Positions 30,519 through 41,515 of a DNA stretch of 64,000 bases are shown piece after piece. Source of the DNA: Brenneria roseae subsp. roseae (GTDB taxonomy: Bacteria; Pseudomonadota; Gammaproteobacteria; Enterobacterales; Enterobacteriaceae); contig NZ_KZ819026.1 in assembly GCF_003115845.1 (NCBI RefSeq), positions 186,001-250,000 on the forward strand. The letters are read 5' to 3'. The notes below the pieces were generated by a model that saw only the letters and a program-made list of their open reading frames with translations, had not been told where the DNA came from and did not search any database. How positions within the stretch are numbered: the stretch's first letter is position 1; each line of letters begins with the position of its first letter. A program made the position numbers and the translations under genes.

Positions 30519-32414
30519 TTATTCCTCTTGAAACTTCGATGCCGCCTGAGCGGCCTTACGTGCTTTCACGCGGGCAATGGCCGCGGCAACGGCGGCTTTG
30601 CGTGGATCGATCAGGTCATCATCCACGTTTCCGGTAGGTTCCGGCGTAACGGGTTCCGCCTCAGCATTGGTACCGCCAGCCTGCTGCGCGGCCTTACGCG
30701 CTTTGACGCGGGCAATGGCTGCGGCGACCGCCGCTTTACGAGGATCGGCCTCCGCATTGTTTGAACTATCAGGCGCTAAGGTTTCCGCGAGGGATTGTTT
30801 TTCCCGCGCCTGAGCTTTGCGCGCGGCGCGAGCGGCAATGACGGCACTGTTGTCTGGCTGTTGACCCGGAACGATTTCAATTACCGTATCAACGGTGGCC
30901 GCTTTTTTATGGCGAATTCTTTCCAACGCGGCTTGTACCGCTTGTTTATCGCTGGTTGATACGCCAGCGGCAGCTTGTTTATGCCGCAATTCACGAGCCA
31001 GTTTTTCACGTTCAAGCCGCGCCTGCTTGGCTTCAAAGCGCAGTTTGGCCTGCGCTGCACGCTGGGCCTCTTCATCGATGGCCCGAATTTCGGCTTTTTC
31101 CTGCCGGTAATACTGCACTAGCGGGATATTGCTGGGGCAAACATAGGCACAGGCACCGCATTCAATGCAGTCGAACAAATGGTGGTTGCGGGCCTTTTCA
31201 TGCTCCTGTCCGCGGCTGAACCAATATAACTGTTGCGGCAGTAATCCGGCGGGGCAAGCGTCGGCGCATTGGCTGCAACGGATACAGGATTGCTCTTCGG
31301 CAACGGGTTCGATTTCCGTGTAAGACGGCGCCAACAGGCAGTTACTGATTTTGACCACCGGCACATCCAGTGACGGCAGCGTAAAGCCCATCAGCGGCCC
31401 GCCCATAATCACCATGGGTTGTTTATTGACGTGGAAGCCCGCGTGTTTAAGCAAATGACGTACCGGGGTGCCTAACCGCGCCCAGACATTCCCGGGCTGA
31501 CGCAGCGCTTCACCGGTCAACGTCACGACGCGTTCGGTCAGCGGTTCGCCATCGATAACCGCACGTTTAATGGCAAACATCGTCCCCACGTTCTGCATCA
31601 GTATACCAATGGCGGCAGAATGCTTACCAAAGGGCACTTCCTTACCCGTCAGAATTTTGGTGAGCTGTTTGGCTCCCCCCGACGGGTATTTGGTCGGGAT
31701 CACGCGCAGTTGTATGTCGCTGCGCTGGCGTAATGCATGGCGCAGGGCTTCAATGGCTTCGGGTTTGTTATCTTCAATACCGATAAGAATACGCTGAGGT
31801 TGCAGCAGAGAATCAAGAATATCGATGCCTTGTACGATTTCATCGGCGCATTCCTGCATCAGCCGATCGTCTGCGGTGATATAGGGTTCACATTCCGCCG
31901 CATTGATGATCAGCGTTTCGATCCCGCGCATGCCGCCCTGTAATTTTGCCGCAGTCGGAAAACCTGCGCCGCCGAGACCGGCAATCCCCGCCTGATGAAG
32001 ATGATTCAGCACCGTATCGGCTGATTGTGTACGGTAATCGGCCAGCGTATGGCGCTCACACCAGCGGTCTTCGCCGTCGGGAATAAGGATGACGCTTAAC
32101 TCTGGCAGGCCGGAAGGGTGCGCCGTCATGTGCTGGCGAATGGCGTTAATCGTGCCGGATGTAGGGGCGTGAACGGGGAGAGTTCTCCCTTTGCCGAGGG
32201 TCAAAGGCTGACCGCGCAGCACTTTCTCGCCCACTTTTACGCACAGTTCCCCTTCAGGGCCCAGATGCTGTTTAAGTGGAATAATAAACTGTTCAGGCAA
32301 GGGAATTTGACGCAGCGGAATCCGGCTGGACTGCGTTTTCATTTCCGGCGGATGAATACCACCGTCGAAATCCCAAATTCTGTCTTTTTTAAAGGCGGAA
32401 AACAGCTTAAGCAT
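30519..32414 (-). CDS. rsxC: RsxC/RnfC iron-sulfur subunit
   Basis: A 631-residue peripheral subunit binding NADH/FMN and two [4Fe-4S] clusters. The ferredoxin motifs are [14 protein letters not shown] and [14 protein letters not shown], near residues 370-425. The Rossmann-like glycine loop [13 protein letters not shown] is upstream of them. The C-terminal tail is an Ala/Lys/Arg-rich repeat region with two near-identical units, [20 protein letters not shown], a tail whose repeat number varies between species. The start overlaps the rsxB end by eight bases. Confidence 0.97.
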   Translation of the reverse strand: MLKLFSAFKKDRIWDFDGGIHPPEMKTQSSRIPLRQIPLPEQFIIPLKQHLGPEGELCVKVGEKVLRGQPLTLGKGRTLPVHAPTSGTINAIRQHMTAHPSGLPELSVILIPDGEDRWCERHTLADYRTQSADTVLNHLHQAGIAGLGGAGFPTAAKLQGGMRGIETLIINAAECEPYITADDRLMQECADEIVQGIDILDSLLQPQRILIGIEDNKPEAIEALRHALRQRSDIQLRVIPTKYPSGGAKQLTKILTGKEVPFGKHSAAIGILMQNVGTMFAIKRAVIDGEPLTERVVTLTGEALRQPGNVWARLGTPVRHLLKHAGFHVNKQPMVIMGGPLMGFTLPSLDVPVVKISNCLLAPSYTEIEPVAEEQSCIRCSQCADACPAGLLPQQLYWFSRGQEHEKARNHHLFDCIECGACAYVCPSNIPLVQYYRQEKAEIRAIDEEAQRAAQAKLRFEAKQARLEREKLARELRHKQAAAGVSTSDKQAVQAALERIRHKKAATVDTVIEIVPGQQPDNSAVIAARAARKAQAREKQSLAETLAPDSSNNAEADPRKAAVAAAIARVKARKAAQQAGGTNAEAEPVTPEPTGNVDDDLIDPRKAAVAAAIARVKARKAAQAASKFQEE

Positions 32415-32985
32415 GTTGTTCTACTTGAATAACGCGAACCGGAATCGTATCGAGGTCCCACTTCCAGTTGGCGGGCGTGGGCGCAATGGGGTGCATCTCA
32501 ATACAATCTGTCGGGCAGGGTGAGACGCACAGATCGCAACCCGTGCATAAATCACTGACAACGGTATGCACGGCTTTGGTACTGCCAACAATGGCATCTA
32601 CCGGGCAGGCCTGGATGCATTTCGTACAGCCAATACAGTTACTTTCATCGATCCACGCCACTTTACGTTCGGGATTCAGCACGGCGTTATCACCGTCGAG
32701 GGGCTGAGGATCGATGTTCAGCTTTTCAGCCAGCTTCAGCATCATGGCTTCGCCGCCAGGCCCGCACTTATTGATGTTTTCACCATTCAGGCATACCGCT
32801 TCCGCATAAGGGCGGCAGCCGGGATAACCGCACTGGCCGCACTGGCTTTGCGGCAACATGGCCTCGACCTGTTCGACCATGGGATCGCCTTCCACCTGAA
32901 AACGTCGGGAGGCGTAGCCAAGGACGAGGCCGAAACACAGCGCGAGCGAGCTTAACGCGACAATAGCGATCCAGATAGTCGTCAT
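32407..32985 (-). CDS. rsxB: RsxB/RnfB ferredoxin subunit
   Basis: A 192-residue subunit with an N-terminal membrane helix (about 4-26), a [16 protein letters not shown] four-cysteine iron-sulfur domain near 50-65, and two 2x[4Fe-4S] ferredoxin motifs, [15 protein letters not shown] and [15 protein letters not shown]. It probably accepts electrons and passes them to other Rsx subunits. It overlaps rsxA by one base (TGATG). Confidence 0.97.
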   Translation of the reverse strand: MTTIWIAIVALSSLALCFGLVLGYASRRFQVEGDPMVEQVEAMLPQSQCGQCGYPGCRPYAEAVCLNGENINKCGPGGEAMMLKLAEKLNIDPQPLDGDNAVLNPERKVAWIDESNCIGCTKCIQACPVDAIVGSTKAVHTVVSDLCTGCDLCVSPCPTDCIEMHPIAPTPANWKWDLDTIPVRVIQVEQHA

Positions 32986-33566
32986 CAGAATTTCACCAGA
33001 CCGGTAAAGCCCATGAATGCCAGCGACATCAATCCGGCGGTGATCAATGCGATAGCGTTCCCGCGAAACGGGGCAGGAACATCAGAAACCGCGATACGCT
33101 CGCGAATGGCGGCAAACAGCACCATGACCAAAGAGAAGCCCATCGCGCCGCCAAAACCGTAAACGGTTGACTGAAGAAAACCGTGCGACATATTCACGTT
33201 GAGTAATACCACGCCTAAAACCGCGCAATTGGTGGTAATCAACGGCAGGAAAATCCCCAGCAAACGGTAGAGGGCAGGACTGACCTTACGCACGAACATC
33301 TCGGAAAACTGAACGACAAACGCTAATACCAGAATAAACGCCATGGTTCGCAGATAAAGAATATCCAGCGGCAACAAAATGAATTCGTTGACCAACCAGG
33401 AAAACATCGATCCCAGGGTCATTACGAATGTGGTCGCCATCCCCAGGCCAATCGCCGTCTCCAGTTTTTTGGACACGCCCATAAATGGGCACAGCCCCAG
33501 GAATTTCACCAGAACGAAATTATTTACCAGGAGGATGCTAACAAATAATAAAGCGTATTCGGTCAT
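32985..33566 (-). CDS. rsxA: RsxA/RnfA membrane subunit
   Basis: A 193-residue, six-helix membrane subunit beginning [20 protein letters not shown]. The [19 protein letters not shown] and [12 protein letters not shown] segments are inverted-topology counterparts of those in RsxE, with which it forms the membrane core. It is the first gene of the leftward rsxABCDGE-nth operon. The promoter should lie in the 206-bp gap toward cnu but was not identified. Confidence 0.97.
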   Translation of the reverse strand: MTEYALLFVSILLVNNFVLVKFLGLCPFMGVSKKLETAIGLGMATTFVMTLGSMFSWLVNEFILLPLDILYLRTMAFILVLAFVVQFSEMFVRKVSPALYRLLGIFLPLITTNCAVLGVVLLNVNMSHGFLQSTVYGFGGAMGFSLVMVLFAAIRERIAVSDVPAPFRGNAIALITAGLMSLAFMGFTGLVKF

Positions 33567-33772
33567 TACAGTGCCTAAAAAAACAAAACCCGCATATTAT
33601 CGGGTATTGTCGGGCTTTCGACAACATACCCAAAGTAGGGGTATAGGCGAAAAACGGGGTATCTGCATCAATATTCCGGGTCGGGAAAGGCTATCCGTCG
33701 GGAAAACGCGATAGCCACAGGTACGTGCGGATGCATAACTATTCGAAGCGGGGGGATCATATCATCAAAGGA

Positions 33773-33988
33773 TTACATCACATAACGCCATACTGATTTA
33801 GGTACGCATCCCAAATCAAATAATTTCCCGCCAGAAACCAATTCGGCCCGACGATGGTCGGCGGCGCGATACATATTGATGATTTCTTGATTATCTGTCA
33901 GAGAATAATTGAGATGATCGAAAAGTTTTTCCAGACTCTCTATGGTGCTGACTTTTCTGAATTTAAGCAAATAGTCATAAGCGGTCAT
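33773..33988 (-). CDS. cnu: Cnu (YdgT), Hha-family H-NS partner
   Basis: A 71-residue protein of the Hha/YmoA family that binds H-NS and StpA to help silence transferred genes. In E. coli it also binds a site at oriC. It begins [20 protein letters not shown] and ends [10 protein letters not shown], nearly identical to E. coli YdgT, including the [12 protein letters not shown] core. The start at 33988 matches the family; the longer open frame up to 34096 adds 36 residues absent from all Hha proteins known to me. Confidence 0.95.
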   Translation of the reverse strand: MTAYDYLLKFRKVSTIESLEKLFDHLNYSLTDNQEIINMYRAADHRRAELVSGGKLFDLGCVPKSVWRYVM

Positions 33989-34104
33989 AATGAATGAGCT
34001 AATAGTTATGTAGTTGAGATGACTAAGTATATGCACGAGAGAAACGCTGTCCAGAGGGGGATAGAAAAAGAAATCTGATTTTTGATACCGCGGCATAAAT
34101 CGGG

Positions 34105-34126
34105 AAAAAAGGCGGCCGAAGCCGCC
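34105..34126 (-). terminator. araBA operon terminator
   Basis: Read leftward: GGCGGC-TTCG-GCCGCC (34126-34111) followed by TTTTTT (34110-34105). A stable UUCG tetraloop hairpin, 15 bp after the araA stop. Confidence 0.92.
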
Positions 34127-34140
34127 TCAGTTAACTCACC

Positions 34141-35646
34141 TTACTGTGTGCAAAGCTTGTAATAGACTTCGTTCCAGCGCAGTGCGTCTTTAAACGCGGG
34201 GATACGCGTATCGTTATCGATGACCAGTAATTCAATATTCTGCATTTCGGCATACAGGCGCATATAGTCCAGATCCAGTGCCTGCGAGAATACCGTATGA
34301 TGCGCGCCGCCTGCCAGAATCCAGGCTTCGGCCGCCACTTCCAATGACGGCTGGGCCTGCCAAATCGCCCGCGCCACAGGCAGCTTGGGCAGTGGGCGGG
34401 GTTGTTCGATGGCATCGACCTGATTCACCAGCATTCTGAAGCGATCTCCCATATCGATGACGCTGGCATTGAGAGAAAGTCCCGCAGGCGTAGAGAAGAT
34501 CAGACGGGCGGGATCGGCCTTGCCGCCGATGCCCAGATGTTGCGCATCCAGAATCGGTTTCTGTTCTTTGGCGATGCTGGGGCAAACTTCCAGCATATGG
34601 GAGCCCACAACCAGATTGTTGTTATTCTGGAAGTTATAAGTGTAATCCTCCATAAATGAGGTTCCGCCCGGCAATCCATGCGCCATCACTTTCATGATGC
34701 GCAGTAGCGCCGCCGTTTTCCAGTCGCCTTCGCCGCCAAAACCGTAACCCTGTTGCATCAACCGCTGTACGGCTAGCCCCGGTAACTGTTTCAGTCCATA
34801 GAGGTTCTCAAAATCGGTGGTAAAGGCTTTATAGCCGCCCTGTTCCAGAAAACGCTTTATGCCGAGTTCAATCTGTGCCGCATCCAGCAGGTTCTGGCGA
34901 TTAGGACCATGCAGCCTGACGGCGTCCGTCAATTGATAGCTGGCTTCGTATTCTTCAATCAGCGTATCGATATCACCTTTAGCGACTGCATCGACAACGG
35001 CAACCAAATCGCCCAACCCCCAGGCGCTAACGGAGTAACCGAACTGAATCTGCGCCCCGACTTTATCGCCCTCGGTGACGGCCACTTCGCGCATGTTGTC
35101 GCCAAAACGCGCCAGCTTCAGCTGTTTGCCTTCCTGAATCGCCGCGGCGACGCGCATCCACTTGGCGATGCGCTGGTGCGCGTTTTTATCCTGCCAGTGG
35201 CCGACCACCACCTGATGCGCCTGATGCATCCGTGCCCCGATAAAACCGAATTCACGGCCGCCGTGCGCCGTCTGATTCAGGTTCATAAAATCCATATCCA
35301 TAGTATCCCACGGGATTTCGGCGTTGAACTGGGTATGGAATTGCAGCAGCGGTTTATGAAGGATACGGAGTCCGCCAATCCACATCTTGGCCGGAGAAAA
35401 CGTGTGCAACCAGGTGAGCAGGCCAATACAGTTATCCTGATAGTTCGCATCGCGGCACAGGGATGTGATTTCGTCCGGCGTTTTCACCAGGGGTTTCAGC
35501 ACCAGTTTAACGGGCAGACCGCCGTCCTGATTCAGACCCGCGACGACTTTTTCCGCATTCTCTTTTACCTGCTGTAAGGTTTCGGGTCCGTAAAGGTGCT
35601 GGCTGCCGATAACAAACCAGACTTCAAGCTGCTTAAAATGATCCAT
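34141..35646 (-). CDS. araA: L-arabinose isomerase
   Basis: A 501-residue cytoplasmic enzyme converting L-arabinose to L-ribulose, same size as E. coli AraA. It begins [20 protein letters not shown]. The metal-binding Glu/His residues fall in [22 protein letters not shown] and [12 protein letters not shown]. It lies 50 bp downstream of araB, and araD does not follow; a terminator comes directly after the stop. Confidence 0.98.
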   Translation of the reverse strand: MDHFKQLEVWFVIGSQHLYGPETLQQVKENAEKVVAGLNQDGGLPVKLVLKPLVKTPDEITSLCRDANYQDNCIGLLTWLHTFSPAKMWIGGLRILHKPLLQFHTQFNAEIPWDTMDMDFMNLNQTAHGGREFGFIGARMHQAHQVVVGHWQDKNAHQRIAKWMRVAAAIQEGKQLKLARFGDNMREVAVTEGDKVGAQIQFGYSVSAWGLGDLVAVVDAVAKGDIDTLIEEYEASYQLTDAVRLHGPNRQNLLDAAQIELGIKRFLEQGGYKAFTTDFENLYGLKQLPGLAVQRLMQQGYGFGGEGDWKTAALLRIMKVMAHGLPGGTSFMEDYTYNFQNNNNLVVGSHMLEVCPSIAKEQKPILDAQHLGIGGKADPARLIFSTPAGLSLNASVIDMGDRFRMLVNQVDAIEQPRPLPKLPVARAIWQAQPSLEVAAEAWILAGGAHHTVFSQALDLDYMRLYAEMQNIELLVIDNDTRIPAFKDALRWNEVYYKLCTQ

Positions 35647-35696
35647 GATGACTCCTGTTTCGGTATCCCCACGCAGGGGAAGAAAATAATCGATGA

Positions 35697-37382
35697 TTAA
35701 GCTTCTGCCTTGGCTTTCGGGTTGTAAGCGGGTTCAGCCACGCGACACCATTGCTGGTAACGCTCATAAAGCTGCTGATAGCGGGCCACGCGTTGGCTAT
35801 CCGGCATCAGCGTGCGTTCAATGCTGCTGGCCATATGGCGTTGTGCCGTCGGAATATCGGCATGTTTACCCGCGGCGACGGCGGCGAAAATGGCTGCACC
35901 CAACGCACAGCACTGATCGGAAGCAACGATTTGCAACGGGCGATTCATGACATCGGTGCAAACCTGCATGATGGTGGGGGATTTACGTGCGATACCGCCC
36001 AACGCAAGAATGTTCTCAACCGGCACGCCCTGATTTTCAAAACACTCCATGATGGCGCGGGCGCCGAAAGCGGTGGCGGCGATGAAGCCGCCAAACAGCG
36101 TTGGCGCGTCGGTGCCGAGATTGAGATCGGTGATCACGCCTTTTAACCGTTGATTGGCAAAAGGCGTTCTGCGCCCGTTAAACCAGTCGAGGACAACGGG
36201 CAGATGATCCAGCGTTGGGTTTTCGGCCCATGCCTGCGTGAGTCGTTCAAGCAATTTACTTTCCGTTGCCTGTAGTGGCGCATTGAGTTCGGGATAATCT
36301 CTGATGGCCTGTTGCAAAGACCAGTTCAACAGACGGCCAAACCAGGCATACATGTCACCGAAAGCGGACTGCCCGGCTTCCAGCCCGATATAGCCGGGCA
36401 CCACGCTGCCATCCACCTGACCGCAGATCCCTGCGATTGTGCGATCGGCAATACGGGACTCATCGGCGATCAAAATGTCGCAGGTGGAGGTGCCAATGAC
36501 CTTAACCAGCGTATAAGGCTGCGCGCCGGCGCCAACGGTGCCGACATGACAGTCAAACGCGCCGCCCGCAATCGTCACGGTGTCCGGCAAACCAAGCCGC
36601 TGCGCCCATTCGAGGGTGAGGGTGCCGACCGGCCGATCGGCCGTCCAGGTTTCGGTAAACATCGGGTATTGCAAACGTTCGGTCAGGCAGGGGGAAAGGG
36701 CGTGCAGAAAGTCTTTGGGCGGCAAACCACCCCAGTCAGGATGCCAGAGTGACTTGTGACCGGCGCTACAGCGCCCGCGTTTGATGTTCTCCGGCGCCAC
36801 CGTACCGGAAAGCAGGGCGGGAACCCAATCGCATAATTCGATCCAGGAAACGGCGGCCTGACGGACCTGCGCATCTTCACGCGTTACATGCAGGATTTTC
36901 GCCCAAAACCATTCGGAAGAATAGACGCCGCCAATATAGCGGGTGTAATCCGGAAATGGTCCGCTGCGACACAGCGTGTTGATCGCTTCGGCTTCTTCTA
37001 TCGCCGTGTGATCTTTCCACAAGACAAACATCGCATTGGGGTTATCGGCGAATTCGGGACGCAGCGCCAGAACCTGTCCCTGTTCATCTATCGGCGCCGG
37101 CGTCGAACCGGTGGAGTCAACCCCGATACCGATAACCCGCTGACGCTGTTCTGCCGTCAGCAGCCCGACAACGACCCGGATAGCCTGTTCCAGTGATTCG
37201 ATGTAATCCAGCGGATGATGTCGGAACTGGTTGTTGGCGGGCTGGCAATACCTGCCTTCACGCCAGCGAGGGTAATAGACCACTTCTGTTGCTAATTCTT
37301 GCCCGGTCTGGCAATCAACGGCCAGCGCGCGCACCGAATCACTGCCGAAATCGAGGCCAATAGTAATCGCACCCGCACTCAT
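35697..37382 (-). CDS. araB: Ribulokinase
   Basis: A 561-residue FGGY-family kinase phosphorylating L-ribulose. The N-terminal ATPase strand is [16 protein letters not shown], with substrate segment [15 protein letters not shown] and C-terminal [18 protein letters not shown]. The start at 37382 ([14 protein letters not shown]) has AGGAG upstream and agrees with other AraB proteins; an in-frame ATG 42 bases earlier is rejected. First gene of the leftward araBA unit, divergent from araFGH. Confidence 0.97.
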   Translation of the reverse strand: MSAGAITIGLDFGSDSVRALAVDCQTGQELATEVVYYPRWREGRYCQPANNQFRHHPLDYIESLEQAIRVVVGLLTAEQRQRVIGIGVDSTGSTPAPIDEQGQVLALRPEFADNPNAMFVLWKDHTAIEEAEAINTLCRSGPFPDYTRYIGGVYSSEWFWAKILHVTREDAQVRQAAVSWIELCDWVPALLSGTVAPENIKRGRCSAGHKSLWHPDWGGLPPKDFLHALSPCLTERLQYPMFTETWTADRPVGTLTLEWAQRLGLPDTVTIAGGAFDCHVGTVGAGAQPYTLVKVIGTSTCDILIADESRIADRTIAGICGQVDGSVVPGYIGLEAGQSAFGDMYAWFGRLLNWSLQQAIRDYPELNAPLQATESKLLERLTQAWAENPTLDHLPVVLDWFNGRRTPFANQRLKGVITDLNLGTDAPTLFGGFIAATAFGARAIMECFENQGVPVENILALGGIARKSPTIMQVCTDVMNRPLQIVASDQCCALGAAIFAAVAAGKHADIPTAQRHMASSIERTLMPDSQRVARYQQLYERYQQWCRVAEPAYNPKAKAEA

Positions 37383-37757
37383 CGTTTCGCTCCTGTTAAT
37401 CCTGCTTTTTATTGTTGTTAACAATAGGCAGGGGATAAGTCGGGGCGTGAGGATCCGTTAGCTGGAAGTATGTATTTTTCTGTCGCCAGCAGTCATTTTG
37501 TGATGGTGGTCAAAAGTTAATAACTGGTTAAATTTGCTAAATGTATGCACAAACCTGTCGTTGTTACGGTATGTGATAGCGCTCTATATTCTTGATGAAA
37601 ATACCGGTTAAAACATAGAGCGTCTGAATGTTGCTGAGTAAAGGAATGATGCTAAGTCTGTGTTTTTCCTTTATCCAGACTGAAATTGCCCTACCGAGAA
37701 CGATGATATACATCAGCCTGGCTGACGTATAAAAAGATAAATATATCGGAGAACATC
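37383..37757. promoter_or_regulatory. Divergent araBA / araFGH control region
   Basis: 375 bp without a gene. A good CRP-like site lies at 37499-37514 (TGTGA-N6-TCAAA). AraC-like half-sites are weaker: TAGC-N7-ATGTAT at 37459-37475 and ACTGGT-N7-GCTA at 37523-37539. An 8-bp inverted pair, CGCTCTAT (37580-37587) and ATAGAGCG (37615-37622), lies in the araF leader. Joint control by AraC and CRP is expected from known ara systems; the sites are predictions. Confidence 0.6.
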
Positions 37758-38741
37758 ATGCATAAATTCACTAAGGTGCTGGCAACGATCGGGCTGGCTG
37801 CCGTTATGTCACAATCGGCTATCGCCGAAACATTGAAACTGGGATTTCTGGTAAAGCAACCGGAAGAACCCTGGTTTCAGACTGAATGGAAGTTTGCTGA
37901 TAAAGCAGGAAAAGATCTCGGTTTTGATGTGATTAAAATTGCGGTTCCCGATGGGGAAAAAACCCTTAATGCTATCGACAGTCTGGCGGCCAGCGGGGCG
38001 AAAGGTTTTGTTATCTGTACGCCCGATCCCAAGTTGGGGCCGGCAATCGTCGCCAAAGCACGTAGTTACGATTTGAAGGTTATCGCGGTGGACGATCAGT
38101 TTGTCAACGCCAAAGGTGAGCCGATGGACACGGTGCCGCTGGTTATGATGGCCGCAACCAAAATCGGTGAGCGCCAAGGTCAGGAACTGTGGAAAGAAAT
38201 GAACAATCGCGGCTGGAAGGTGGAAGAAACCGCCGTCATGGCCATTACGGCAAATGAGCTGGATACCGCGCGCCGTCGCACCAGCGGTTCGATGGAAGCC
38301 CTGAAAGCCGCCGGTTTCCCGGAACAGCAAATCTATCAGGTGCCCACCAAATCCAACGATATCCCCGGCGCGTTTGATGCCGCTAACTCCATGCTGGTTC
38401 AGCATTCCAATGTGAAAAACTGGCTGATTGTGGGCATGAACGACAACACCGTGTTGGGCGGCGTTCGTGCGACCGAAGGCCAGGGTTTTAAAGCCCCAAA
38501 TGTGATCGGCATCGGCATCAATGGCGTGGATGCGGTGAGCGAGCTGTCCAAAGCTCAGGCCACCGGCTTCTATGGTTCACTGCTGCCAAGTCCGGATATT
38601 CACGGATATAAGAGTATCCAGATGCTGAATGAGTGGGTGACCAAGGGCGTTGAGCCGGAAAAATTCACCGAAGTTACCGACGTGGTGCTGATTACTCGTG
38701 AAAACTTCAAGGTCGAACTGGAGAAAAAAGGGCTGATGTAA
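37758..38741 (+). CDS. araF: L-arabinose-binding periplasmic protein
   Basis: A 327-residue precursor with signal peptide [20 protein letters not shown] ending AIA, then [17 protein letters not shown], the first strand of the type I sugar-binding fold. It delivers arabinose to AraGH. The size and the [15 protein letters not shown] and [11 protein letters not shown] segments match E. coli AraF. First gene of the rightward araFGH transporter operon; a GGAG ribosome site precedes it. Hairpins follow it before araG. Confidence 0.97.
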   Translation: MHKFTKVLATIGLAAVMSQSAIAETLKLGFLVKQPEEPWFQTEWKFADKAGKDLGFDVIKIAVPDGEKTLNAIDSLAASGAKGFVICTPDPKLGPAIVAKARSYDLKVIAVDDQFVNAKGEPMDTVPLVMMAATKIGERQGQELWKEMNNRGWKVEETAVMAITANELDTARRRTSGSMEALKAAGFPEQQIYQVPTKSNDIPGAFDAANSMLVQHSNVKNWLIVGMNDNTVLGGVRATEGQGFKAPNVIGIGINGVDAVSELSKAQATGFYGSLLPSPDIHGYKSIQMLNEWVTKGVEPEKFTEVTDVVLITRENFKVELEKKGLM

Positions 38742-38783
38742 GTCGGGAGGGACAAGGATGTCCGTGCGTTTACCCATAAATGT

Positions 38784-38834
38784 GATTCACCCCGCCAAAG
38801 CATGGCGGAATCGAAACCCACTGGCGTTATCGCC
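38784..38834 (+). other. araF-araG intercistronic hairpins
   Basis: CCGCCA (38792-38797), loop AAGCA, TGGCGG (38803-38808), extended by GATT/AATC. A second small hairpin, GGCG-TTAT-CGCC, is at 38823-38834. No U-tract. Such hairpins often stabilise the upstream binding-protein message relative to the downstream transporter genes (inference). Confidence 0.6.
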
Positions 38835-38859
38835 GGTGGTTAACCATGAGGAAACGGAC

Positions 38860-40383
38860 ATGACAGCACAGTCACCCTATTTGTCGTTTCATGGAATTGG
38901 TAAAGAGTTTCCCGGTGTCAAGGCGCTTTCAGATATCAGTTTTTCCTGCCAGGCCGGGCAGATCCATGCATTGATGGGGGAAAACGGGGCGGGTAAATCC
39001 ACGTTGCTGAAAATTCTGAGTGGTAACTATGCCCCCTCGGCCGGGGAAATTCATATTCAGGATAAGCCGGTTCAATTCAGTAACACGATGGACGCCCTGA
39101 ATGCCGGAGTGGCGATTATTTACCAGGAATTACACCTGGTTCCGGAAATGACGGTTGCGGAAAATATCTATCTTGGTCAGTTACCGCACAAATATGGCAT
39201 GGTCAATTATTCGCTGCTGCGTTATGAGGCCAAACTGCAACTTGAACACCTGGGATTGGATCTTGATCCGGATACCCCGCTGAAATACCTGTCTATCGGG
39301 CAGTGGCAAATGGTGGAAATCGCCAAGGCGCTGGCCCGCAATGCCAAAATTATTGCGTTTGACGAACCAACCAGCTCGCTCTCGGCCCGTGAAATAGAAC
39401 AGCTATTCCGGGTGATTAAAGAGTTGCGCAGTGAAGGGCGAGTCATTCTGTATGTTTCACATCGTATGGAAGAAATCTTCGCTCTGAGTGATGCGATTAC
39501 CGTGTTTAAAGATGGCCGCTATGTGCGCACGTTTGACGATATGCAGCAGGTAAACCACGAATCGCTGGTACAAGCTATGGTGGGACGCGACCTGGGGGAT
39601 ATCTATGGTTACGCGCCGCGCCCGCACGGTGAAGAACGCCTGACGCTGAAAGACGTGAAAGCGCCCGGTGTAAAATCGACGGTTTCGCTGAATGTGCGCC
39701 AGGGCGAGATTGTCGGCCTGTTTGGTTTGGTGGGCGCGGGCCGCAGTGAATTGATGAAAGGGTTATTTGGCGCCACCCGGATTACATCGGGTGAGGTATT
39801 GCTGGATGGCAAACCGTTGGTGGTGAATTCGCCGATCGACGCGATCCGTCAAGGGGTGATGCTGTGTCCTGAAGATCGCAAAGCGGATGGCATCATTCCC
39901 GTTCACTCGGTACGCGACAACATTAATATCAGTGCGCGGCGTAAAAGCGTGAAAGCCGGATTCATCATCAATAATCAGTGGGAAGAGGATAACGCTGCCC
40001 GCCGTATTGACGCGCTGAATATCAAAACGCCTTCTGCGGAACAGCTGCTCATGAACCTGTCCGGGGGAAATCAGCAGAAGACCATTCTTGGACGCTGGCT
40101 GTCAGAAGATATGAAAGTCATTCTGCTGGATGAACCGACCCGCGGGATTGACGTGGGCGCCAAGCATGAGATTTATCATGTGATTTATGCCTTGGCAAAA
40201 CAAGGCATTGCCGTGCTGTTTGCTTCCAGCGATTTACCCGAAGTGCTTGGGCTGGCTGACCGTATCATTGTGATGCGTGAAGGTGCCGTTTCCGGTGAGA
40301 TCCCACATGAAGAGGCCACGGAACAGAAGGTACTGAGTCTGGCAATGTTACGAACCCCCGATATCGAATCTGCGGTTGCCTGA
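38860..40383 (+). CDS. araG: L-arabinose ABC transporter ATPase
   Basis: A 507-residue double-ABC ATPase. The first half has Walker [13 protein letters not shown], signature [15 protein letters not shown] and Walker [13 protein letters not shown]. The second half has [14 protein letters not shown], signature [15 protein letters not shown] and Walker [13 protein letters not shown]. It powers AraH. The start at 38860 follows GAGGAAA and fits E. coli AraG; the longer in-frame option at 38758 runs through the intercistronic hairpins and is rejected. Confidence 0.97.
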   Translation: MTAQSPYLSFHGIGKEFPGVKALSDISFSCQAGQIHALMGENGAGKSTLLKILSGNYAPSAGEIHIQDKPVQFSNTMDALNAGVAIIYQELHLVPEMTVAENIYLGQLPHKYGMVNYSLLRYEAKLQLEHLGLDLDPDTPLKYLSIGQWQMVEIAKALARNAKIIAFDEPTSSLSAREIEQLFRVIKELRSEGRVILYVSHRMEEIFALSDAITVFKDGRYVRTFDDMQQVNHESLVQAMVGRDLGDIYGYAPRPHGEERLTLKDVKAPGVKSTVSLNVRQGEIVGLFGLVGAGRSELMKGLFGATRITSGEVLLDGKPLVVNSPIDAIRQGVMLCPEDRKADGIIPVHSVRDNINISARRKSVKAGFIINNQWEEDNAARRIDALNIKTPSAEQLLMNLSGGNQQKTILGRWLSEDMKVILLDEPTRGIDVGAKHEIYHVIYALAKQGIAVLFASSDLPEVLGLADRIIVMREGAVSGEIPHEEATEQKVLSLAMLRTPDIESAVA

Positions 40384-40401
40384 CCGCGAAGGAGCAAAAT
40401 A

Positions 40402-41391
40402 ATGTCAACGGTTACGTCTGCTACCCCCGAAAAAAAGAAGAAAAGCGGTATGGGGATTTCCCGCATTTGGGATAACTACGGCATGCTGGTGGTTTTTGCC
40501 GTACTGTTTATCGGATGCGCTATTTTTGTGCCTAACTTTGCCTCCTTTATTAATATGAAAGGGCTGGGGCTGGCTATCTCCATGTCCGGTATGGTGGCCT
40601 GCGGTATGTTGTTCTGCCTGGCTTCCGGTGATTTTGACCTGTCGGTGGCGTCGATCATTGCCTGTGCAGGGGTCGCGACCGCGGTGGTCATCAATATCAG
40701 TGAAAGCCTGTGGATTGGTGTCGGCGCTGGGCTACTGCTGGGCGTGTCGTTCGGTTTGCTAAACGGTTTCGTCATCGCGCGGCTAAAAATCAACGCACTG
40801 ATCACCACGCTGGCCACCATGCAGATTGCACGCGGCCTGGCCTATATCATTTCCGACGGTAAAGCGGTTGGGATTGAAGATGAACGTTTCTTTGAATTAG
40901 GTTATGCCAACTGGCTGGGATTGCCCGCACCGATTTGGATTACCGTGGGCTGTATGATCCTGTTTGGACTGCTGCTGAATAAAACCACGTTTGGCCGTAA
41001 TACGCTGGCGATTGGGGGAAATGAAGAAGCGGCGCGTCTGGCGGGGGTGCCCGTAGTGCGCACCAAGATCATCATCTTTGCGCTTTCCGGTCTGGTTTCC
41101 GCGGCGGCGGGCATCATTCTGGCATCGCGTATGACCAGCGGACAGCCGATGACCTCCATCGGTTATGAGCTCATCGTTATTTCCGCCTGTGTGCTGGGCG
41201 GGGTATCGCTGAAAGGCGGTATTGGCAAAATTTCCTACGTGGTCGCCGGGGTGCTGATTCTGGGCACGGTAGAAAATGCGATGAATCTGCTGAATATTTC
41301 GCCGTTTGCACAGTATGTGGTACGTGGTTTGATCCTGCTGGCTGCGGTGATTTTTGACCGTTACAAACAGCTGTCGAAGAAAACCGTATAA
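40402..41391 (+). CDS. araH: L-arabinose ABC transporter permease
   Basis: A 329-residue membrane permease of the ribose/arabinose family, with eight to ten helices after a Lys-rich cytoplasmic start (EKKKKSGMGI). The conserved LASGDFDLSVASIIA and GGNEEAARLAGVPVVRTK cytoplasmic loop (AraG contact) are present, and GRNTLAIGGN is typical. It lies 18 bp after araG and completes the AraFGH importer. Confidence 0.97.
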   Translation: MSTVTSATPEKKKKSGMGISRIWDNYGMLVVFAVLFIGCAIFVPNFASFINMKGLGLAISMSGMVACGMLFCLASGDFDLSVASIIACAGVATAVVINISESLWIGVGAGLLLGVSFGLLNGFVIARLKINALITTLATMQIARGLAYIISDGKAVGIEDERFFELGYANWLGLPAPIWITVGCMILFGLLLNKTTFGRNTLAIGGNEEAARLAGVPVVRTKIIIFALSGLVSAAAGIILASRMTSGQPMTSIGYELIVISACVLGGVSLKGGIGKISYVVAGVLILGTVENAMNLLNISPFAQYVVRGLILLAAVIFDRYKQLSKKTV

Positions 41392-41404
41392 ACGTTTATC
41401 GATT

Positions 41405-41474
41405 CGTCATATCCGTGCGGACGGATATCGCTTCGGGCTACCGCCGGCGGTGTGTTTCCCATACGGATATGACG
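41405..41474. repeat. Three-armed palindromic element between araH and araC
   Basis: CGTCATATCCGT (41405-41416) is inverted perfectly at 41463-41474 (ACGGATATGACG). It also pairs with a middle arm: ATATCCGT (41409-41416), loop GCGG, ACGGATAT (41421-41428). The 5' arm can therefore form either a short tight hairpin or a long one enclosing CTTCGGGCTACCGCCGGCGG. No gene is present in the 124-bp gap. Confidence 0.75.
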
Positions 41475-41515
41475 CAGGATAAATTGAGTTTTTACTGACG
41501 TGTTCCGGAGGTTCG

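Noticed and set aside
33989-34096. N-terminal extension of cnu
   Set aside because: The extra 36 residues have no counterpart in Hha-family proteins, which are about 70 residues and begin where 33988 starts.
34909-35577. 222-codon open frame antisense to araA
   Set aside because: Shadow of araA, which is complete and well conserved.
37383-37757. Firm AraC operator calls
   Set aside because: Only half-site resemblance was seen; listed as weak candidates inside the control region rather than as sites.
38758-38859. N-terminal extension of araG
   Set aside because: It spans the araF-araG hairpins; the supported start has GAGGAAA upstream and aligns with AraG.
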